Source of the DNA: Rhodovibrio sodomensis
GTDB taxonomy: Bacteria; Pseudomonadota; Alphaproteobacteria; Kiloniellales; Rhodovibrionaceae
Assembly: GCF_016583645.1 (NCBI RefSeq)
Contig: NZ_NRRL01000022.1
Span: 1-53,114 of the forward strand
Direction: 5' to 3'
Length of the DNA: 53,114 bases
Both the position numbers and the translations under genes were made by a program. Shown one piece after another: positions 1-9,603 of this stretch (within the stretch, counting starts at the first letter, position 1; every line of letters begins with the position of its first letter). The notes below the pieces were generated by a model. That model made no database searches, was not told the DNA's origin, and saw only the letters and a program-made list of their open reading frames with translations.

Positions 1-1188
1 GGCGGGCAGGGCGCGGAAGGACTCTTGCAGGCTCTCGTCCGGCTGCTCGCGCTGGAGGGCGCGCCAGACGACGAAGAAGGCGAACGCCGCGCCCACCGCG
101 ATGAAGAACAGCCACAGCCCGTCGGGGCCGAACGCGCGCAGCATGGCGGTCGCCACCATCGGGCCGACGGTGCTGCCGGTCGCCCAGGTGACCAGGATGG
201 TCGAGGAGACGACGACGTAGTCGCCCGGCTGGGTGCGGTCGTTGGCGTGCGCGGTGGAGACGGCGTAGATGCTCTCCGCCAGGCCGCCCCAGACCGCGAA
301 CAGCACGATTAGGACGAGCAGTGTGACGGCTGAACCGGCGGACAAGAGCACCGCGGAGACCAGCACGATCGCCGCCGTCGCGCCGGCGATCACCACGCGC
401 CGGTCGGTGCGGTCGGACAGCCAGCCGAGCGGCCACTGGATGCCCAGGTTGCCCAACTGCAGCGCCGCCATGGCGAGCGCGATGTCCTGCGCGGAGAGGC
501 CGATCGCGTTGCCGTACATCGGCCCGACGCCCAGCATGGTCATCCCCAGCGAGCCGGAGACGTAGGCGCCGACCAGGCCCACGGGGGAGACGCGGTAGAC
601 CTCGACCAGCCTGACCGAGATCCGCTCGGGCGGCGGCGGGGTTTCCAGCCGGGTCAGCGCGACCGGCACCACCGCGGCGGCGTAGAGCCCGGCCAGGATC
701 ATCAGCGGCACCGACGAGCCGGCGTCGACCCGATGCATGATCAGCGCGCCCAGCCCCAGGCTGACCGTATAGGACAGGTAGAACAGCGACATGATCCGGC
801 CGCGCCGCTCGGACCAAGTGACCTCGTTCAGCCAGGACTGCGCGGTCATGAACATCGCGGTGGTGCAGAAGCCGCCGGCCACCCGGAACAGCGTCCAGCT
901 GAACGCGCCGACGTAGGTCGGCATCAACAGCGCGGTGATCGTGCCGATCGCGGCGAACGCGGTGAACGCCCGGATGTGGCCGACCCGCCGGACGAACCGC
1001 CCGGAATAGACGCAGCCCAGCAGCATGCCGGCGGCATAGGCGGTCACCACCAGGCCGACCTGGTCCTGCCCCACGCCCTCGGCGTCCAGGCGCACCGGCA
1101 CGAAGGTCGCCATCATGCCGTTGCCGAGCGCGGTCAGCGCGGTCGCCAGGATCACGCTTGCGACGGACAGGTAAGGGTTCTTGTGCAT
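1..1188 (-). CDS. MFS transporter (partial, 3' end beyond window)
   Basis: A 396-codon open frame reads from an ATG at 1188 to the left edge without a stop, so the C-terminus is missing. The protein is almost entirely hydrophobic helices with the MFS arrangement: an N-terminal six-helix half, a loop with TRLETPPPPERIS near residue 165, then a second half. The motif GWLSDRTDRRVV in the second half matches the MFS motif-A type loop between helices, and the N-terminal half has the related YSGRFVRRVGH. The overall look is of the YcaD-like group of uncharacterised inner-membrane MFS carriers. The substrate cannot be told from sequence. It is followed on the same strand by no visible partner because the window ends. 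Family confidence is high; function is unknown. Confidence 0.85.
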   Translation of the reverse strand, partial: MHKNPYLSVASVILATALTALGNGMMATFVPVRLDAEGVGQDQVGLVVTAYAAGMLLGCVYSGRFVRRVGHIRAFTAFAAIGTITALLMPTYVGAFSWTLFRVAGGFCTTAMFMTAQSWLNEVTWSERRGRIMSLFYLSYTVSLGLGALIMHRVDAGSSVPLMILAGLYAAAVVPVALTRLETPPPPERISVRLVEVYRVSPVGLVGAYVSGSLGMTMLGVGPMYGNAIGLSAQDIALAMAALQLGNLGIQWPLGWLSDRTDRRVVIAGATAAIVLVSAVLLSAGSAVTLLVLIVLFAVWGGLAESIYAVSTAHANDRTQPGDYVVVSSTILVTWATGSTVGPMVATAMLRAFGPDGLWLFFIAVGAAFAFFVVWRALQREQPDESLQESFRALPA

Positions 1189-1274
1189 GGTAAAAGGGCG
1201 AACGGGTGGCGGGACACGAAGGTGCGCCCGTCTAACCGATGCAGGCCACGGGTGTCACGCATCGCGCGGCCGGA

Positions 1275-1455
1275 AGGGCCGTGCACACCACCTCACCCGG
1301 TCCCTCTCCCCCCAGTGGCGGAGAGGGCACCCGCCGACGCGGTCGTCATCCGGGCATGATATTGCCAGCGACCGAAAATCCCCTCTCCGCCACTGGGGGG
1401 AGACGGAGGGGCCCGCGCGCCCTCTGGTGCGTGGGCGGGTGAGGTGGCTTGCACG
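1275..1455. repeat. Paired palindromic intergenic repeat, family 1 (inverted pair)
   Basis: Two copies of a GC-rich palindromic element lie head to head between the MFS gene and the TauE/SafE gene. The core CCCTCTCC...GGAGAGGG is itself a hairpin. A 23-base stretch at 1305-1327 is repeated exactly as its reverse complement at 1381-1403, so the pair can fold as one long cruciform. Both copies are flanked by CCTCACCC or GGGTGAGG. Related copies occur at seven or more other intergenic places in the window. Confidence 0.85.
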
Positions 1456-1476
1456 CCCTCTCCACGCGCCCGTCGC

Positions 1477-2211
1477 CTAAACCAGCACGCTCACCACCGC
1501 GACGGCGGCGACCAGTGCCAACGCCACGCGGCGGTAGGTGTTTTCCTTCGACCCGGTGAACAGGCGCGCTCCCGCGACCGCGCCCAGCGCGAACACGGGA
1601 TAGAGCAGGGCGCCCTTGGCCGCGACCTCCCAGGTCAACAGGCCGTTGGCGATGTAGACGGCGCCCTGCCACACCGTGGTGAAGATGAAGAAGCAGATCA
1701 GGGTCGCCCGGATCGAGGCGGCCGCGTCGGTCCCGGCCAGGAAGTAGATCACCACCGGCGGGCCGCCCATGCCGGTCGCGCCGGTGGTCAGGCCGGACAG
1801 GCCGCCGGTGAAGATGGTGCCGTTGCGCTTCGCCGGGCCCTTGCGCCCGACGCCGAGCGCCAGCAACGCGACCGCCACCAGGATCAGCGCGGAGATCGCC
1901 CAGCGCATCGGCGCCGCCGGCACCAGCACCAGCAAGACCGCGCCCAGCGGAATGCCGATCAGCGCGCCCGCCGACAGGAAGCCCACGGTGCGCGGCTCGG
2001 CGCGCTTGATCGCCTTGGGCAGCAGCTGCCCGCCGACCGCCAGCTCCATCGCCGCCAGCATCGGGATCGCCACCTGCGGACCGTAGAGCGCGGACAGCGA
2101 GGGCACCAGCAGCATCGCCGAGCCGAAGCCCGCGAAACCGCGCACGATTCCGGCGACCGCCGCCATCGCGGCGGCGATCGGAAAAGCCGAGTCGATCAGG
2201 CCGTACAGCAT
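1477..2211 (-). CDS. TauE/SafE-type (TSUP) membrane permease
   Basis: The 244-residue protein begins at ATG 2211 and ends at TAG 1477. It has about seven to eight hydrophobic helices in two halves; each half carries the family's Gly-rich patch, here RGFAGFGSAMLLVP near residue 24 and GGLSGLTTGATGMGGPPVV near residue 136. This is the TSUP family (PF01925), whose members move sulfite, sulfonates, sulfoacetate or related anions, mostly outward. The nearby YeeE/YedE carrier and exported rhodanese suggest a sulfur anion here, but that is inference. Both flanks hold family 1 palindromes, so it is probably a single-gene unit. Confidence 0.9.
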   Translation of the reverse strand: MLYGLIDSAFPIAAAMAAVAGIVRGFAGFGSAMLLVPSLSALYGPQVAIPMLAAMELAVGGQLLPKAIKRAEPRTVGFLSAGALIGIPLGAVLLVLVPAAPMRWAISALILVAVALLALGVGRKGPAKRNGTIFTGGLSGLTTGATGMGGPPVVIYFLAGTDAAASIRATLICFFIFTTVWQGAVYIANGLLTWEVAAKGALLYPVFALGAVAGARLFTGSKENTYRRVALALVAAVAVVSVLV

Positions 2212-2297
2212 GGCGCGCGCGATAGCACGCGCGCGCCGCCAGGGATAGCGCGGCAGAGGTCACACGGGCGCGTCGGTGATGAGCCTGCAAGGCATCG

Positions 2298-2355
2298 CAG
2301 TGGGTCCCCTCTCCTTCACGTGGGAGGAGAGGGCTAGGGTGAGGAGGTTGCCGCG
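2298..2355. repeat. Palindromic intergenic repeat, family 1
   Basis: A single copy of the CCCTCTCC-loop-GGAGAGGG hairpin with the usual flanks GGGTC and AGGGTGAGGAGGTTGCCGCG. It sits between the TauE/SafE start and the downstream end of the NHL gene. Confidence 0.8.
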
Positions 2356-2377
2356 GCGCGGCCGCGTTGCACCCCCG

Positions 2378-3892
2378 CTATCCCGCCCAGGTGCGGTACA
2401 GGCGCTCGGTGCGCAGATACTCGATCACGCGGTGGTTGTTGGTGTCCGACAGCAGCACGCGGTCCGGGCCGTCGGCCCAGATGCCCGCGGGCTCGGCCGG
2501 CGGGATGCATTCGTCGTCGGCGCAGTCGAAGCCGTCGTCCAGGTCGGTCACGCGCTTGGCGGCGAGGTCGAGGACGCGCGCCTTCTGGTTGTAGCTGTCG
2601 GCCACCAGCACCTCGCCGCTGGCGAGCGCCACGCCCATGGGATGCTGCAGCTTGGCGAGCGTGAACGGCCCGTTGTCCCAGCCGTAGTCGAACAGGCCCT
2701 CGCCGACCAGCGTGACCACCTCGCGGCTGCCGAGCGCGAGCACGCGCACGCTGGAGGTCTCGGAATCGGCGAAGTACAGCAGCTGCTGCCGGCGGTCGAG
2801 CGCCAGGCCGCTGGGCTGGGCCAGCTGGGCGTCCAGCGCGGCGCCGTCGACGATGTCCTCGCCGCCGTTGCCGGCCAGCGGGCGCAGCACGCGCGCCTCG
2901 ACATCCAGGCGCAGCAGTTGGTGGGTGCCGGCGTTGGCGATGTAGAGGATGTCGCCGTCGACCTCAAGGTCCCACGGCGAGGCGAGCGCGGCGGCCAGCG
3001 ACGGCTCGTCGTCGTCGACCACCATGCCGCGTTCGCCGGTGCCGGCCAGCGTGATCGTCTTGCCGGTATCGAGCGCGATCCGGCGGACCGCGTGGTTGCC
3101 GGTATCGGCGACGTAGACGAACTTGGCATCCGCGCACAGGCCCTGGGGCATGTTGAACGCCGCGCGGCCGGCGTCGCCGTCGGCGAAGCCCGGTTGGCCG
3201 GTGCCGAAGCGGCGCAGCTCGTGGCCCTGGTCGTCCAGCACGACGATCTGATGGTGACCGGCATCCGCCAGCGCCCAGGTCTGATCGCCGTCGGGGATCG
3301 GCTTCAGCTTGCCCGGGAAGGCGAACGCGCCCGCCGGCCGCGCCTGCTCGGCGCCCGGCGCGGGGGAGGGGTGGAGCAGTTCCTGCGTGTCCCACTGCTC
3401 GACCAGCTCGGAGACGGCCGTCAGCAGCCGCTCGGCGTCCGGCTCGCCCGACATCTGGCCCATCACGTGCCCCTCCGGCCCGATGAACACCAGCGTCGGC
3501 CAGGCGCGCACGGCGTATTCCCGCCACAGCTCGAAGTTGACGTCGTTGGCGACCGGATGGCTGATGCCGTAGCGCTGGATCGCCTTGCGCACATTCTCCG
3601 GGCGCTGCTCCGCCGCGAACTTGGGCGAGTGCACGCCGATCACCACGACCTCGTCCGGATAGGCCGCCTCGACGGTCTTGAGCGCGGGCAGGACGTGCAT
3701 GCAGTTGATGCAGCAGGATGCCCAGAAGTCGAGGATCACCAGCTTGCCGCGCAGGTCGGCGAGCTTGATCGGCCGGTCGACGTTGAACCACTCCAGCGTC
3801 GGCCGGTCGATCTCCGGCGCGCGCACGCGCGGCTGCTCGATCTTCTGCTCGGGCGGCGTCTGTTCCGGGGTCAGATAGTCGTCGTCTTGCAT
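2378..3892 (-). CDS. NHLRC2-like thioredoxin-fold / NHL-repeat protein
   Basis: The 504-residue protein starts at ATG 3892 (MQDDDYL); an in-frame ATG 15 codons upstream lies in poor context and is not used. Residues about 30-170 form a thioredoxin-like domain with the redox motif DFWASCCINCMH (C61 and C64 form the CxxC, preceded by a third Cys, C60). From about residue 190 to the end there are NHL/YVTN-type beta-propeller repeats, for example ADTGNHAVRRI, ADSETSSVRVL and SDTNNHRVIEY. This arrangement matches animal NHLRC2 and its bacterial homologues. There is no signal peptide, so it should be cytoplasmic. Its substrate is unknown; a thiol-redox role next to sulfur transport genes is an attractive inference. 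Confidence 0.88.
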   Translation of the reverse strand: MQDDDYLTPEQTPPEQKIEQPRVRAPEIDRPTLEWFNVDRPIKLADLRGKLVILDFWASCCINCMHVLPALKTVEAAYPDEVVVIGVHSPKFAAEQRPENVRKAIQRYGISHPVANDVNFELWREYAVRAWPTLVFIGPEGHVMGQMSGEPDAERLLTAVSELVEQWDTQELLHPSPAPGAEQARPAGAFAFPGKLKPIPDGDQTWALADAGHHQIVVLDDQGHELRRFGTGQPGFADGDAGRAAFNMPQGLCADAKFVYVADTGNHAVRRIALDTGKTITLAGTGERGMVVDDDEPSLAAALASPWDLEVDGDILYIANAGTHQLLRLDVEARVLRPLAGNGGEDIVDGAALDAQLAQPSGLALDRRQQLLYFADSETSSVRVLALGSREVVTLVGEGLFDYGWDNGPFTLAKLQHPMGVALASGEVLVADSYNQKARVLDLAAKRVTDLDDGFDCADDECIPPAEPAGIWADGPDRVLLSDTNNHRVIEYLRTERLYRTWAG

Positions 3893-4049
3893 GTCGGGCG
3901 CTTTCGGGCGGGTTCGCGTCGTCCCCGCATATCGCACCCGCGAAGGCCGGCGTCCAGGATTGCCGCCGAACGGCGCCGGCGGCCGGCGCGGTCGCGATGG
4001 CCGGAGACGGGCGGGGACGCGGGGTCCGGGCGCGGCGTGCGCGGCGCGC

Positions 4050-5261
4050 CTACTTGCCCATCCCGAACACCGGCCGAAGCTTGACGCCGAGCGCGTTGCC
4101 GGCCAGCGCGGCGACCAGCCAGAGCCAGCCGTGCAGCGAGCCGGACGCGATGCCCGAGAAGTAGGCGCCGATGTTGCAGCCGTAGGCGAGGCGCGCGCCG
4201 TAGCCCATCAACAGCCCGCCGATCGCGGCCGCCAGCGCCGACTTCCACGGGATCCGGCGCGCCGGCGCGAACTTGCCGGCGAGGCCGGCGGCCAGCAGCG
4301 CGCCCAGCACGATGCCGAAGTTCATCACGCTGATGGTGTCGGCGAACACGCTCGCCTGCAGGGCGTTCTGCGCCCAGGACCAGCCCCAGAAGGTGGTCTG
4401 CGACAGGTCGGCGCCGAGCGCCGTGGCGATCTTGGCGCCCCACAGCGCAAACCCGAAGCTGACCGACCAGGGGAAGCCGCCGATCGCGAGCACGAGGCCG
4501 TTCAGCACGGCGAGCGCGATCCCGCCCCAGATCAAGGGCCACGGTCCCTGCAGCCAGCGGATACCGCCCGTGTCCTTGGCCGTCAGGATCGAGGCGGCCT
4601 CGCCGTGCCGGGCGATCTCCAGGCGGCGGGTGGCGTAGTAGATCCCGCCGAACAGCAGCACTTGCACGGCGATCGCGCCCGGCAGGCCGAACGCGTTCAG
4701 GACCGAGACGCGGCCGAGGTCGGGCGCCGACGCCCACCAGGGAAAGTGGATCGATCCGGCGAGCGACCCGGCAATGAAGAAGGCAAGGGTGACCAGCATG
4801 CGGGTCGAGCCGCCGCCGAGTACGAACAGCGTGCCCGAGGCGCAGGCGCCGCCCAGCTGCATGCCGACCCCGAACAGGAACGCGCCGATCGTGACCGACA
4901 CGCCGACCGGCTGCACGGCGCCGGAGACGCCGCGCCCGAAAACCTCGCCGCTCGCCAGCATGGGCAGGAACAGCAGCGTTGCGACGCCCAGCATCACCAT
5001 CTGCGCGCGCAGGCCGGCCCCGCGCCGCTCGGCGACGAAGCTGCGCCAGCTGCCGGTGAAGCCGAATGCGGCGTGGTAGAGACTGATCCCCAGCAGCACG
5101 CCGAGCACGAACAGCGCGCCCATGCGCCCGCCGGCGGTGTCCAGCACGACCGCGCCGACCGCTGCCATGGCGGCGAGCGCGGCCAGCACGACCGCGCGGT
5201 TGATCCGCGGCCCGCTCGGCAGCAGGGCTTGAGATTGCGGGGTGGTGTCGACGGCGCTCAC
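4050..5261 (-). CDS. YeeE/YedE family transporter (thiosulfate-uptake type)
   Basis: The 403-residue membrane protein starts at ATG 5261. It shows the internal duplication of the family (PF04143), with two conserved Cys loops: GMQLGGACASGTLF with C140 and GARLAYGCNIGAYFSGIASG with C362. In the structurally studied homologue TsuA, conserved cysteines relay thiosulfate through the membrane, so these residues are probably the ion path. The rhodanese gene lies immediately upstream on the same strand and a redox NHL protein downstream, which supports a sulfane-sulfur substrate. Other members import selenium or sulfur compounds, so thiosulfate is likely but not proven. Confidence 0.88.
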   Translation of the reverse strand: MSAVDTTPQSQALLPSGPRINRAVVLAALAAMAAVGAVVLDTAGGRMGALFVLGVLLGISLYHAAFGFTGSWRSFVAERRGAGLRAQMVMLGVATLLFLPMLASGEVFGRGVSGAVQPVGVSVTIGAFLFGVGMQLGGACASGTLFVLGGGSTRMLVTLAFFIAGSLAGSIHFPWWASAPDLGRVSVLNAFGLPGAIAVQVLLFGGIYYATRRLEIARHGEAASILTAKDTGGIRWLQGPWPLIWGGIALAVLNGLVLAIGGFPWSVSFGFALWGAKIATALGADLSQTTFWGWSWAQNALQASVFADTISVMNFGIVLGALLAAGLAGKFAPARRIPWKSALAAAIGGLLMGYGARLAYGCNIGAYFSGIASGSLHGWLWLVAALAGNALGVKLRPVFGMGK

Positions 5262-5336
5262 GTTTATCGGATCCTGTTTTCAGCCGTCTCGGGGACGATC
5301 GGGGGTAAACGGATGTTGACGGACGGCCGCGGGCAA

Positions 5337-5400
5337 CCGCCTGACCCCGTCCCTCTCTTCCCAAGACGAGGAAGGGGCAGGGGTGAGGCGGAAGCCCGCG
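5337..5400. repeat. Palindromic intergenic repeat, family 1 (diverged copy)
   Basis: A diverged copy reading GTCCCTCTCTTCCC, a short loop, then GAGGAAGGGG and GGGGTGAGG. It lies in the 164-base gap between the rhodanese stop and the YeeE/YedE start. Confidence 0.65.
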
Positions 5401-5425
5401 GCGTTGCCAGCAGTTACTGCGGCTG

Positions 5426-6349
5426 CTAGGACAGGACCTCGACCTCGCCGCCGTTCAGGGTCCAGTCGGTCATCGAGCCGTCGTACACCTTGGCCTGCTT
5501 GTTGCCGAGGATCTCGTGGCTCGCGAACCAGCCGAGCGAGGCCCAGTGGCCGGTGTTGCAGAACGCGATCTGGTCGCCCTCACGCTCCAGGCCGGCTTCC
5601 TTCAGCAAGGCCGCGATCCGGTCCTTGTCGGCGAAGGTGCCGCCGTTGGTCAGGCGGCTCTCCGGCACGTTGCGCGCGCCGGGCAGGGTGCCCGGCTTGG
5701 CGGCGGCGGGATGCTTCGCCGCGCCGCGATACTGCTTGGTCGGGCGGTTGTCCATCAGGCCGGTGCCGCTGCGCAGCGCGCTCGCGACCTCCTGGCGGTC
5801 CGCGATCAACTGGGGCTGCAGCTGACCCGCGAACTGCGCCGCCGCCGGCTGGTTCCAGCCCTGCGCCAACTGGTACCGACTGGCGTAGGCCGCGTGGCCG
5901 CCGTTGAGGACCGACACCCGGTCGTGGCCCAGCACCTTGAAGGTCCAGTACACGCGGGTGGCGCTGCCCATGTCGAGCGCGCTCTCGCCGGCCGCCACGA
6001 CGACGACGTGGTCGTCGTTGTCGATGCCAAGGCCGCCGATCAGCGATTCCAGCGACTCAACGCTCGGCAGCTGGCCGGGGACGCCGTCGCGCTTGGTCCG
6101 CCAGCCGGCTTGCAGATAGTTGGAGTAGACGGCGCCTGGGATGTGGCCCTGTTCGAAGGTCTCCCGGCTGTCGTCGGTGATGCCGTTGCGCACGTCCAGC
6201 ACGACCACGTTCGGGTCGTCCTTGTGGGCGTGCACCCAGGCGGCGTCGACCAGCGGCTCGGCGTCGGTCGCCGCCTGCGCGCCGGCGGTCGCGAAAACCA
6301 GCGCGGCGGCGGCCAGGATCGGTGCGATCCAGAGTCCTGCGATGCCCAT
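5426..6349 (-). CDS. Exported tandem-domain rhodanese (sulfurtransferase)
   Basis: The 307-residue protein starts at ATG 6349, preceded by CGGAGATGTAGAA; a longer in-frame reading would run into the promoter. Residues 1-27 form a Sec signal peptide ending AGAQA. Two rhodanese domains follow (about 33-160 and 178-305). The second carries the probable catalytic Cys C264 in FCNTGHWAS; the matching loop of the first has VVAAGESALDMG and no Cys, as expected for the inactive N-terminal domain. It would transfer sulfane sulfur from thiosulfate or a similar donor in the periplasm. It lies directly upstream of the YeeE/YedE carrier on the same strand, so the two could be co-transcribed. Confidence 0.9.
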   Translation of the reverse strand: MGIAGLWIAPILAAAALVFATAGAQAATDAEPLVDAAWVHAHKDDPNVVVLDVRNGITDDSRETFEQGHIPGAVYSNYLQAGWRTKRDGVPGQLPSVESLESLIGGLGIDNDDHVVVVAAGESALDMGSATRVYWTFKVLGHDRVSVLNGGHAAYASRYQLAQGWNQPAAAQFAGQLQPQLIADRQEVASALRSGTGLMDNRPTKQYRGAAKHPAAAKPGTLPGARNVPESRLTNGGTFADKDRIAALLKEAGLEREGDQIAFCNTGHWASLGWFASHEILGNKQAKVYDGSMTDWTLNGGEVEVLS

Positions 6350-6712
6350 TTCTACATCTCCGTATCGTTGTATTCTAAAATTACGTCTGGTGTGTTGTAT
6401 AATAACGAGGTGGCCCCGGTACAAGTGCGGGAAAAGCCGTTGGCGGCTCCGAACCGATCACGAAGGGGCGATCACGAACGGGCAGTCACGAAGGACGACG
6501 CGCCGTGTGCGCCGCGGCCCGTGGTTTCCGCGCGCCGCTTTTGCTAGCCTGATGGTGGTTCAAGGGGGGCACGCGTTCGCGCAGGGCGGCTTGACGTCCG
6601 TCAATGACCGCTGTCCGTTCGGGACCCAAACTTGCGCGACCGTCCGGGTGATCGGGCGGGCCGGAAGATAACCGGGGACACCATAACTCTAGGGACGGGG
6701 AGACCCACGGCG
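6350..6712. promoter_or_regulatory. Divergent control region between rhodanese and UspA genes
   Basis: This 363-base gap holds no gene. An AT-rich patch at about 6366-6410 stands out from its GC-rich surroundings. Reading minus, TTATAC followed about 17 bases later by TAGAAT is a plausible promoter for the rhodanese gene. Reading plus, TATAAT occurs at 6398-6403. A perfect FNR/FixK-type box at 6591-6604 is listed separately. No hairpin or riboswitch was recognised. Confidence 0.4.
6591..6604 (+). promoter_or_regulatory. FNR/FixK-type anaerobox upstream of UspA
   Basis: The sequence TTGACGTCCGTCAA is a perfect TTGAC-N4-GTCAA palindrome, matching the TTGA-N6-TCAA consensus of the Crp-Fnr family regulators FNR, FixK and Dnr. 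Its centre is about 115 bases before the ATG of the universal stress gene. A class II activator at -41.5 would put the transcript start near 6639, giving a leader of about 74 bases. Confidence 0.6.
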
Positions 6713-7561
6713 ATGGCGCTCAAGAACCTGCTGCTGCACATCGACGACACCAAGGCCTGCGCCAAGCGGATCGACTATGCGATCGAGCTGGCGCGCCTGC
6801 ACGACGCGCACCTGTCCGCCGTCTACTGCATCGGCGAGTACAAGCTACCCGGCTGGGCGGACATGCCGTCCAACCTGGAAAAGGAGCAGAAGCAGCGCGA
6901 GGAGAAGCGCGCCAAGGCCAAGCTGGACGAGTTCGCCGAAACGGCGAAGCGCGCGGGCATCAACTACGAGACCCGGGTGGCCCGCGCCCGGGTCAGCGAT
7001 CTGCCGGAGGTGATCTCGATCCACGGCCGCTATGCCGACCTCGTGATCCTGGGCCAGGTCGATCCCAACGATCCGCCGGCCGGCGGCGACCGGATCGTCG
7101 AGCACGTGGTGATCTCGTGCGGCCGGCCGGTTCTGGTGGTGCCGTACGTCGGCGCGCCGGAGCGTAAGGGCGTGCCGTCAGTGGCGCAGAACATCATGGT
7201 CGGCTGGGATGCCGGCCGCGAGGCGACGCGCGCGGTCAACGACGCCCTCCCGCTGCTGGAAAGGGCGAACTCGGTCGACGTGGTCTCGGTCAACCCGAAG
7301 AAGGTCGGCAAGCACGGCGACGAGCCGGGCGCGGACATCGGCCTGCACCTGTCCCGGCACAGCGTGAAGGTCAACGTCCAGCACCTGGAAAGCCGCGACA
7401 TCGATCCTGGCGACACGCTGCTTTCGCGCGTCTCCGACAAGGGCTGCGATTTGCTGGTGATCGGCGGCTACGCCCACTCCCGCCTGCGCGACCTGGTGGT
7501 CGGCGGCGTCACCGAGACGATGCTCGAGCACATGACCGTGCCGGTGCTGATGAGCCACTGA
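6713..7561 (+). CDS. Tandem universal stress protein (UspA fold)
   Basis: The 282-residue protein starts at ATG 6713 (MALKNLLLHI). An upstream in-frame start would add 27 Arg/Gly-rich residues across the promoter and is rejected. Two Usp domains follow: residues about 1-145, ending in a degenerate ATP loop (VEHVVISCGRPVLVVP), and about 155-282, ending GGVTETMLEHMTVPVLMSH, which keeps part of the G-2x-G-9x-G(S/T) nucleotide pattern. Such proteins bind ATP or other nucleotides and act in stress or oxygen-limited survival. The FNR/FixK box upstream predicts induction at low oxygen. The flanking sulfur genes are divergent, so a link with them is uncertain. Confidence 0.92.
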   Translation: MALKNLLLHIDDTKACAKRIDYAIELARLHDAHLSAVYCIGEYKLPGWADMPSNLEKEQKQREEKRAKAKLDEFAETAKRAGINYETRVARARVSDLPEVISIHGRYADLVILGQVDPNDPPAGGDRIVEHVVISCGRPVLVVPYVGAPERKGVPSVAQNIMVGWDAGREATRAVNDALPLLERANSVDVVSVNPKKVGKHGDEPGADIGLHLSRHSVKVNVQHLESRDIDPGDTLLSRVSDKGCDLLVIGGYAHSRLRDLVVGGVTETMLEHMTVPVLMSH

Positions 7562-7577
7562 GCGGCTTTTGGGGGCA

Positions 7578-7606
7578 GCGGATCGCCGCGCGAAGCGGCG
7601 ATCCGC
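7578..7606 (+). terminator. Hairpin after UspA gene
   Basis: A perfect 12-bp stem (GCGGATCGCCGC with its complement) closes a 5-base loop GCGAA, starting 17 bases after the UspA stop. There is no T-run, so termination may be weak or Rho-assisted. Convergent transcription from the minus-strand permease gene ends just beyond. Confidence 0.6.
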
Positions 7607-7669
7607 CGTGCCGTTGGCCGACCGGCGGCGGGGTGCCGCGCGACCCGGCGCGGCCGCGGCTCGGCCTGG

Positions 7670-7686
7670 TAGAGCATCTTGCTCTA
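7670..7686. repeat. Short palindrome, family 2 end, overlapping a stop codon
   Basis: TAGAGC-ATCTT-GCTCTA matches the terminal part of the longer family 2 repeat at 41.5 kb and 46.5 kb. The TAG stop of the minus-strand OppC-type gene (7684-7686) lies inside this palindrome. Confidence 0.6.
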
Positions 7687-8647
7687 GCGCTGCAGGCCGC
7701 TCCGCGGGTCGAGCGCGTCCTGCAGGCCGTCGCCCAGGAAGTTGAACGCGATCACGGTCACGAAGATCAGCAGGCCGGGCCAGACCGCCAGCATCGGGTT
7801 GGCGTAGATCAGCTCCTGGGCGTTGGTCAGCATGTTGCCCCAGCTCGCCATCGGCGGCTGGATCCCCAGCCCCAGGAACGACAGCACGCTTTCCAGCAGG
7901 ATGATGTTGCCGATCGACAGCGTGGTCGAGACGATGATCGGGCTGGCGACGTTGGGCAGCAGGTGCACCCACATGATCCGGGCGTTGCCGGCGCCCAGGG
8001 CCTGGGCGGCGGTGACGAACTCGCGCGCCTTCAGCGACAGGGTCGCCCCGCGGACCAGCCGCGCCACCGTCGTCCAGCCGACCAGCGAGACCAGCAGGAT
8101 CATCCGGTAGAGGCTGGCGCTCTCGCTCGTCATCAGCCCTTCGGGCAGGCCCAGCTTGGTGAAGTCGATCGCCGCCAGCACGATCAAGAGCGGCAGCAGC
8201 GGCAGCGCGATCACGCCGTCGGTGAAGCGCATCAGCGCGGCGTCGAACCGACCGCCGTAGTAGCCGGCGGCGATCCCGATCACGGTTCCGATGATGGCGG
8301 AGATCACCGCCGCCACCAGCCCGACCGTGAGCGACACCCGCCCGCCGTAGAGCAGCCGCAGCAACAGGTCCCGGCCCAGTTCGTCGGTGCCCAGTGGGTG
8401 CGTCAGCGACGGCGCGGCGTTCATCGCCATCAGGTCGACGCGGGTCGCCGACAGGCCGGTCCACGCCTCGAGCAGCGGCGCGGCGAACGACAGCACGGCC
8501 AGCAGCAGCAGCACGATCAGGCTGCCGAGCGCCAGATGGTGGCCGCGGAAGCGCCGCCACAGCAGGCGCGCCGGCGACGCGGACGCGTCCAGCGCCTGCG
8601 CCGCGCCCGCGCGCAGGTCGCCGCTGGTGTCGGCGGCCGGGTCCCGC

Positions 8648-8655
<8 letters not shown>
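7684..8655 (-). CDS. Peptide/nickel-type ABC transporter permease (OppC/DppC-like)
   Basis: The 323-residue inner-membrane protein has an N-terminal cytoplasmic segment, one helix, the LGTDELGRDLLLRLLYGGRVSL motif typical of OppC/DppC subunits, and four to five more helices. The permease EAA loop that contacts the ATPase reads EFVTAAQALGAGNARIMWVHLLPN. Its start codon overlaps the end of the OppB-type gene by 8 bases, which indicates translational coupling. It forms the membrane pore with that subunit. The substrate (oligopeptide, metal complex or sugar conjugate) cannot be told. No ATPase gene follows; the next gene downstream is convergent UspA. Confidence 0.93.
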
Positions 8656-9601
<946 letters not shown>

Positions 9602-9603
9602 GG

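Noticed and set aside
2276..4084. Long plus-strand frame opposite the NHL gene
   Set aside because: A shadow of a GC-rich gene: no start signal, composition rich in Arg/Gly/His, no domain.
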